DNA of 64,000 bases from positions 42,582 through 106,581 of the IMG/VR virus record IMGVR_UViG_3300028920_000047; one strand, written 5' to 3'. This DNA comes from a virus. The translations under genes were made by a program, and so were the position numbers. The notes under the pieces are model-generated. The model did no database searches. It saw only the letters and a program-made list of their open reading frames with translations, and was not told where the DNA came from. Positions 61,256 through 64,000 of this stretch are shown here, piece after piece (positions within the stretch are counted from its first letter, which is position 1; each line of letters opens with the position of its first letter).

Positions 61256-62455
61256 TTATTCCCATAATCTACACACTACTATTTTAAATTTATTACATTG
61301 AATTGGGGTCGGCGTCCAAAACGCTTCAGCTTCTATATAGTTTACAGTTGATGTATTTTTAAAATAAATATTACTACCATCAATTTGTAACGACCAACCC
61401 GCAAAAGATACGCCATTATGTTCAAAAGAACGAGCAATATACCAAACCGAATCTGAATTATATCCTATAAATACTGTAACCGTATATGAATCAGGATTAA
61501 ATGTTTCACCAATTCCTAATGTTGTATAATTATCATTATTGGGAACATTTTGCCAACCGGAGTTATAAACAAGTTTCGGATATAATCCTGAGGAAGTGAT
61601 AAACCCGCTATCATTAGCGAGAGAAGAGATACCTGAATCAGATTCAATAAAATCCGGTGGTGATTTTATTTTATCCCAACCCACATCACCGGTAATATTT
61701 TGAGCACTTATATTTCCTGAAAAAATTATAGTATTGCCTGTAATATCTGATGAAATAGTAGGGCTATTAAACCCTATATAAATAGTTTCCGCTCTTATAC
61801 TACCGGCAACTGTTAAAGAGTCACCATTATATATTACATTTGTCCCAATTCCTATACATTGTACAATTGTATATAAAGTGGTTTCACCCGCTACAGTCCA
61901 GGAATCCCCACCGCCACTAATTCCGGTCAAATGTGCACCATTACCTTCAAAAAAACCTCCCGCAACAATATTACCGGTAGCAGAAAAACTGCCAATAATT
62001 GTATCAGATTCATAATTTTTTATATAACTATCAGCTTGAAAAACCATAAGTTGAACAATATTGCTATCATTTATAGTTAATCCACCAACAGCGGTAACAC
62101 CTGTTAATCCTGAACCATCTCCGTGAAAGCTTCCGCCAATGAATGAATCTGCTGTTATAGAATTAGATATAAGAGCAGTAGCTGTTATTGTTCCGCCGCG
62201 GCCTTCTAAAGCTATAGAATTGCCCACCGTTACTGAACAAGCGTCAGCATCTAAATAAATTAACTCTCCTGACGTATCTCCTACCTGCATATAAGTATAA
62301 ATAATTACTGTATCTGTACCGGAATCATAAGTAGTATGGGATTGATATACTACACCTTCCGGCATTAAAAATCTGTTACTCCAGTTAAATGAATATAAAT
62401 CTGAAAAACAAAATGTAAAAAATAATAGTAAAAGTAATAAATATAAAATTTTCAT
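61256..62455 (-). CDS. Exported tail-fibre-like protein (399 aa)
   Basis: Signal peptide MKILYLLLLLLFFTFCFSD. Contains SFHGDGSGLTGVTAVGG and a second GNGAHLTGISGG unit, as in the exported proteins at 209-1657 and 4320-5957. It sits between two clear tail-structure genes without signal peptides. This placement suggests it is related to virion fibres despite the signal peptide. Function not established. Confidence 0.6.
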   Translation of the reverse strand: MKILYLLLLLLFFTFCFSDLYSFNWSNRFLMPEGVVYQSHTTYDSGTDTVIIYTYMQVGDTSGELIYLDADACSVTVGNSIALEGRGGTITATALISNSITADSFIGGSFHGDGSGLTGVTAVGGLTINDSNIVQLMVFQADSYIKNYESDTIIGSFSATGNIVAGGFFEGNGAHLTGISGGGDSWTVAGETTLYTIVQCIGIGTNVIYNGDSLTVAGSIRAETIYIGFNSPTISSDITGNTIIFSGNISAQNITGDVGWDKIKSPPDFIESDSGISSLANDSGFITSSGLYPKLVYNSGWQNVPNNDNYTTLGIGETFNPDSYTVTVFIGYNSDSVWYIARSFEHNGVSFAGWSLQIDGSNIYFKNTSTVNYIEAEAFWTPTPIQCNKFKIVVCRLWE

Positions 62456-62467
62456 AATATTAACTCC

Positions 62468-63184
62468 TTATAAATCAGAATTTTGAAATACATATATTTC
62501 CAAAACATCGCCATTTTTTATAGTTAATCCATTTTTAAATCTTATAGTGTTTGTTGCCGCCGCATATTCCATCTCATAATCATAGGAAGCACCTTCAATA
62601 AGTTTAAACCTGTTTAAATAAGCCTGTATATATTCTGCATTTATTCCAGTTAAATCGGCAGCTGTGTAAGTTAAATCTATATAATCCTGCGGTGCACCGG
62701 TATGAGCATGTATTTCATGTACAGGTATAGGATTGATACTAAATGACGGTAAAGTTTTAACAGAATTATCCACTGCGGTTATAGAACCGGCATTATATGT
62801 TATTGAACATAATATTACATCATTAGTAGTAGGTGTAGCCACTAATAATATATCAACATAATTAGTTTGTGAGTCAGCATGAGTATATCTACATATTAAA
62901 TAATATGTTCCAGTAGTACCGGGCATACCGGAAAAAGATGCATTCTCTTGTACTGCGGTAAATACGCAGGTTACATAACGGATATCTGCCTGGTCATTTA
63001 TAGCTATTTTACCAGCAGTAATATCAACGGTATTTGTAGGGTCAGCAACACTTTGTGATACCACTAAACCGTCAAACACACCCACCGGTATTATATCATG
63101 TAGATATCTACTCCAATTTTGATTTGTCAAATCTTCTTTATATTGTGGAATAACGTTTTGTGTTCCGTAATCATTTGCGCCCAA
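62468..63184 (-). CDS. Tail/baseplate fibre protein (238 aa)
   Basis: Residues 20-60 (NWSRYLHDIIPVGVFDGLVV, VDITAGKIAIND) match the N-terminus of the fibre at 59984-61213, a likely attachment domain. The remainder (TCVFTAVQENASFSG, VKTLPSFSINPIPVHEIHAH) is a beta-rich structural part, with SYDYEMEYAAATNTIRFKNG near the end. Probably a virion component that joins fibres to the tail. Confidence 0.6.
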   Translation of the reverse strand: MGANDYGTQNVIPQYKEDLTNQNWSRYLHDIIPVGVFDGLVVSQSVADPTNTVDITAGKIAINDQADIRYVTCVFTAVQENASFSGMPGTTGTYYLICRYTHADSQTNYVDILLVATPTTNDVILCSITYNAGSITAVDNSVKTLPSFSINPIPVHEIHAHTGAPQDYIDLTYTAADLTGINAEYIQAYLNRFKLIEGASYDYEMEYAAATNTIRFKNGLTIKNGDVLEIYVFQNSDL

Positions 63185-63203
63185 ATTTTTTCACCTCTCT
63201 TAT

Positions 63204-64000
63204 TTATACTAATATATTCCCCTTAACATTTGAAACCTTTTTTACATCCTCTATACTAAATTTCTTTTTATTGTAATCACAATCAAAACCTCCACCTACT
63301 ATTTGCGGTGCTCCTTTCAAGGTTGTTAATTGGTTATAACTACAATCAAAATATCCATCTACTTCTTGTGGAGCTCCCTCTAAAGATGTTAATTGGTTAG
63401 AGTTACAGTCAAAATCTCCACCTACTTCTTGCGGTGCTCCTTTTAAATTTGTTAATTGGCTATAACTACAATAAAAATTTTTACTTACTTTTTGTGGTGC
63501 TCCTTTTAAAGATGTTAATTGGTTATTGTGACAATAAAAATCTCCACCTACTTCTTGCGGTGCTCCCTCTAAAGTTGTTAATTGGTTAGAGTTACAGTCA
63601 AAATATCCATCTACTTTTTGTGGTGCTCCTTTCAAGGTTGTTAATTGGTTATAACTACAATCAAAATCTCTACCTACTTTTTGTGGAACACCTTTTAAAG
63701 ATGTTAATTGGTTATTGTGACAATAAAAATCTCCACCTACTTCTTGCGGTGCTCCCTCTAAAATTGTTAACTCGTTATAACGACAATAAAAATTTTTACT
63801 TACTTCTTGCGGTGCTCCATCTAAAGTTGTTAATTGGTTATCCCCACATTCAAAATCTCTACCTACTTTTTGCGGTGCTCCCTCTAAAGATGTTAATTGG
63901 TTAGAGCTACAGTCAAAATCTCTACCTACTTTCTGCGGTGCTCCTTCTAAAGTTTTTAGTTGATTATTATCCAAATAAAAATCCCCACGAACTTCTTTTA
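63204..64000 (-). CDS. Leucine-rich-repeat protein, 5' end outside the window
   Basis: A long run of short repeats of the form GAPQxVGGDFxCxxNQLTSLE, about 20 residues each (12 visible). The reading frame stays open to the window edge, so the N-terminus is missing. Such LRR proteins occur in many phages; the function is unknown, possibly binding host proteins. Ends with a distinct C-terminal end (NKKKFSIEDVKKVSNVK). Confidence 0.7.
   Translation of the reverse strand, partial: KEVRGDFYLDNNQLKTLEGAPQKVGRDFDCSSNQLTSLEGAPQKVGRDFECGDNQLTTLDGAPQEVSKNFYCRYNELTILEGAPQEVGGDFYCHNNQLTSLKGVPQKVGRDFDCSYNQLTTLKGAPQKVDGYFDCNSNQLTTLEGAPQEVGGDFYCHNNQLTSLKGAPQKVSKNFYCSYSQLTNLKGAPQEVGGDFDCNSNQLTSLEGAPQEVDGYFDCSYNQLTTLKGAPQIVGGGFDCDYNKKKFSIEDVKKVSNVKGNILV

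Overview
The window is a contiguous piece of a large, strongly AT-rich tailed-phage genome, probably from an uncultivated phage. The evidence is a T4-like replication and recombination set (gp32-type single-strand binding protein, UvsX/RecA, UvsY-like mediator, Mre11-Rad50, clamp, clamp loader, DnaB-type helicase with a DnaC-type loader, primase, UvsW-type helicase, 5'-3' exonuclease) combined with a family A DNA polymerase, a large terminase gene and tail-fibre genes. Several products carry Sec signal peptides or lipoboxes, which suggests a diderm bacterial host. No tRNA gene, integrase or CRISPR array was recognised.

Layout. (1) Positions 1-13848, minus strand: the N-terminal half of the large terminase, ending in what looks like the N-terminal half of a split intein; then a set of very large exported proteins (a 2170-residue protein with 22 Ig-like repeats and relatives sharing tail-fibre motifs), several of them followed by a tiny membrane protein in a stop-start overlap. 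(2) Positions 13849-14266: a divergent intergenic region with three consecutive palindromes. (3) Positions 14267-59106, plus strand: about 70 tightly packed early/middle genes, many with 4-base overlaps. These cover recombination and replication, a complete preQ0 pathway (FolE, QueD, QueE, QueC) with a preQ0 transporter-like protein and a DpdA-like transglycosylase, DNA repair (uracil-DNA glycosylase, a possible pyrimidine-dimer glycosylase), two sigma-like proteins, many small zinc-ribbon proteins, and basic DNA-binding proteins. (4) Positions 59155-64000, minus strand: tail-fibre and structural genes, meeting the plus-strand operon at a bidirectional terminator.

How the genes work together. 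SSB, recombinase, mediator, nuclease, RuvC, clamp, loader, helicase, primase and polymerase form a nearly self-sufficient recombination-dependent replisome. The queuosine-type genes would make or import 7-cyano-7-deazaguanine, which the DpdA homologue would exchange for guanine in phage DNA, protecting it from restriction. Sigma-like proteins near 25.3 kb and 57.6 kb could switch transcription to the minus-strand structural genes.

Most unusual items: the split-intein terminase; a 181-nt compact RNA-like element between the clamp and clamp-loader genes; a pair of 79-nt RNA-like leaders with identical 29-nt 5' ends before two unrelated genes; an Mre11-Rad50 single-chain fusion; a transporter fused to a zinc ribbon; and signal peptides on tail-fibre-like proteins. 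All functional statements are from reading sequence and motifs; no database search was run.
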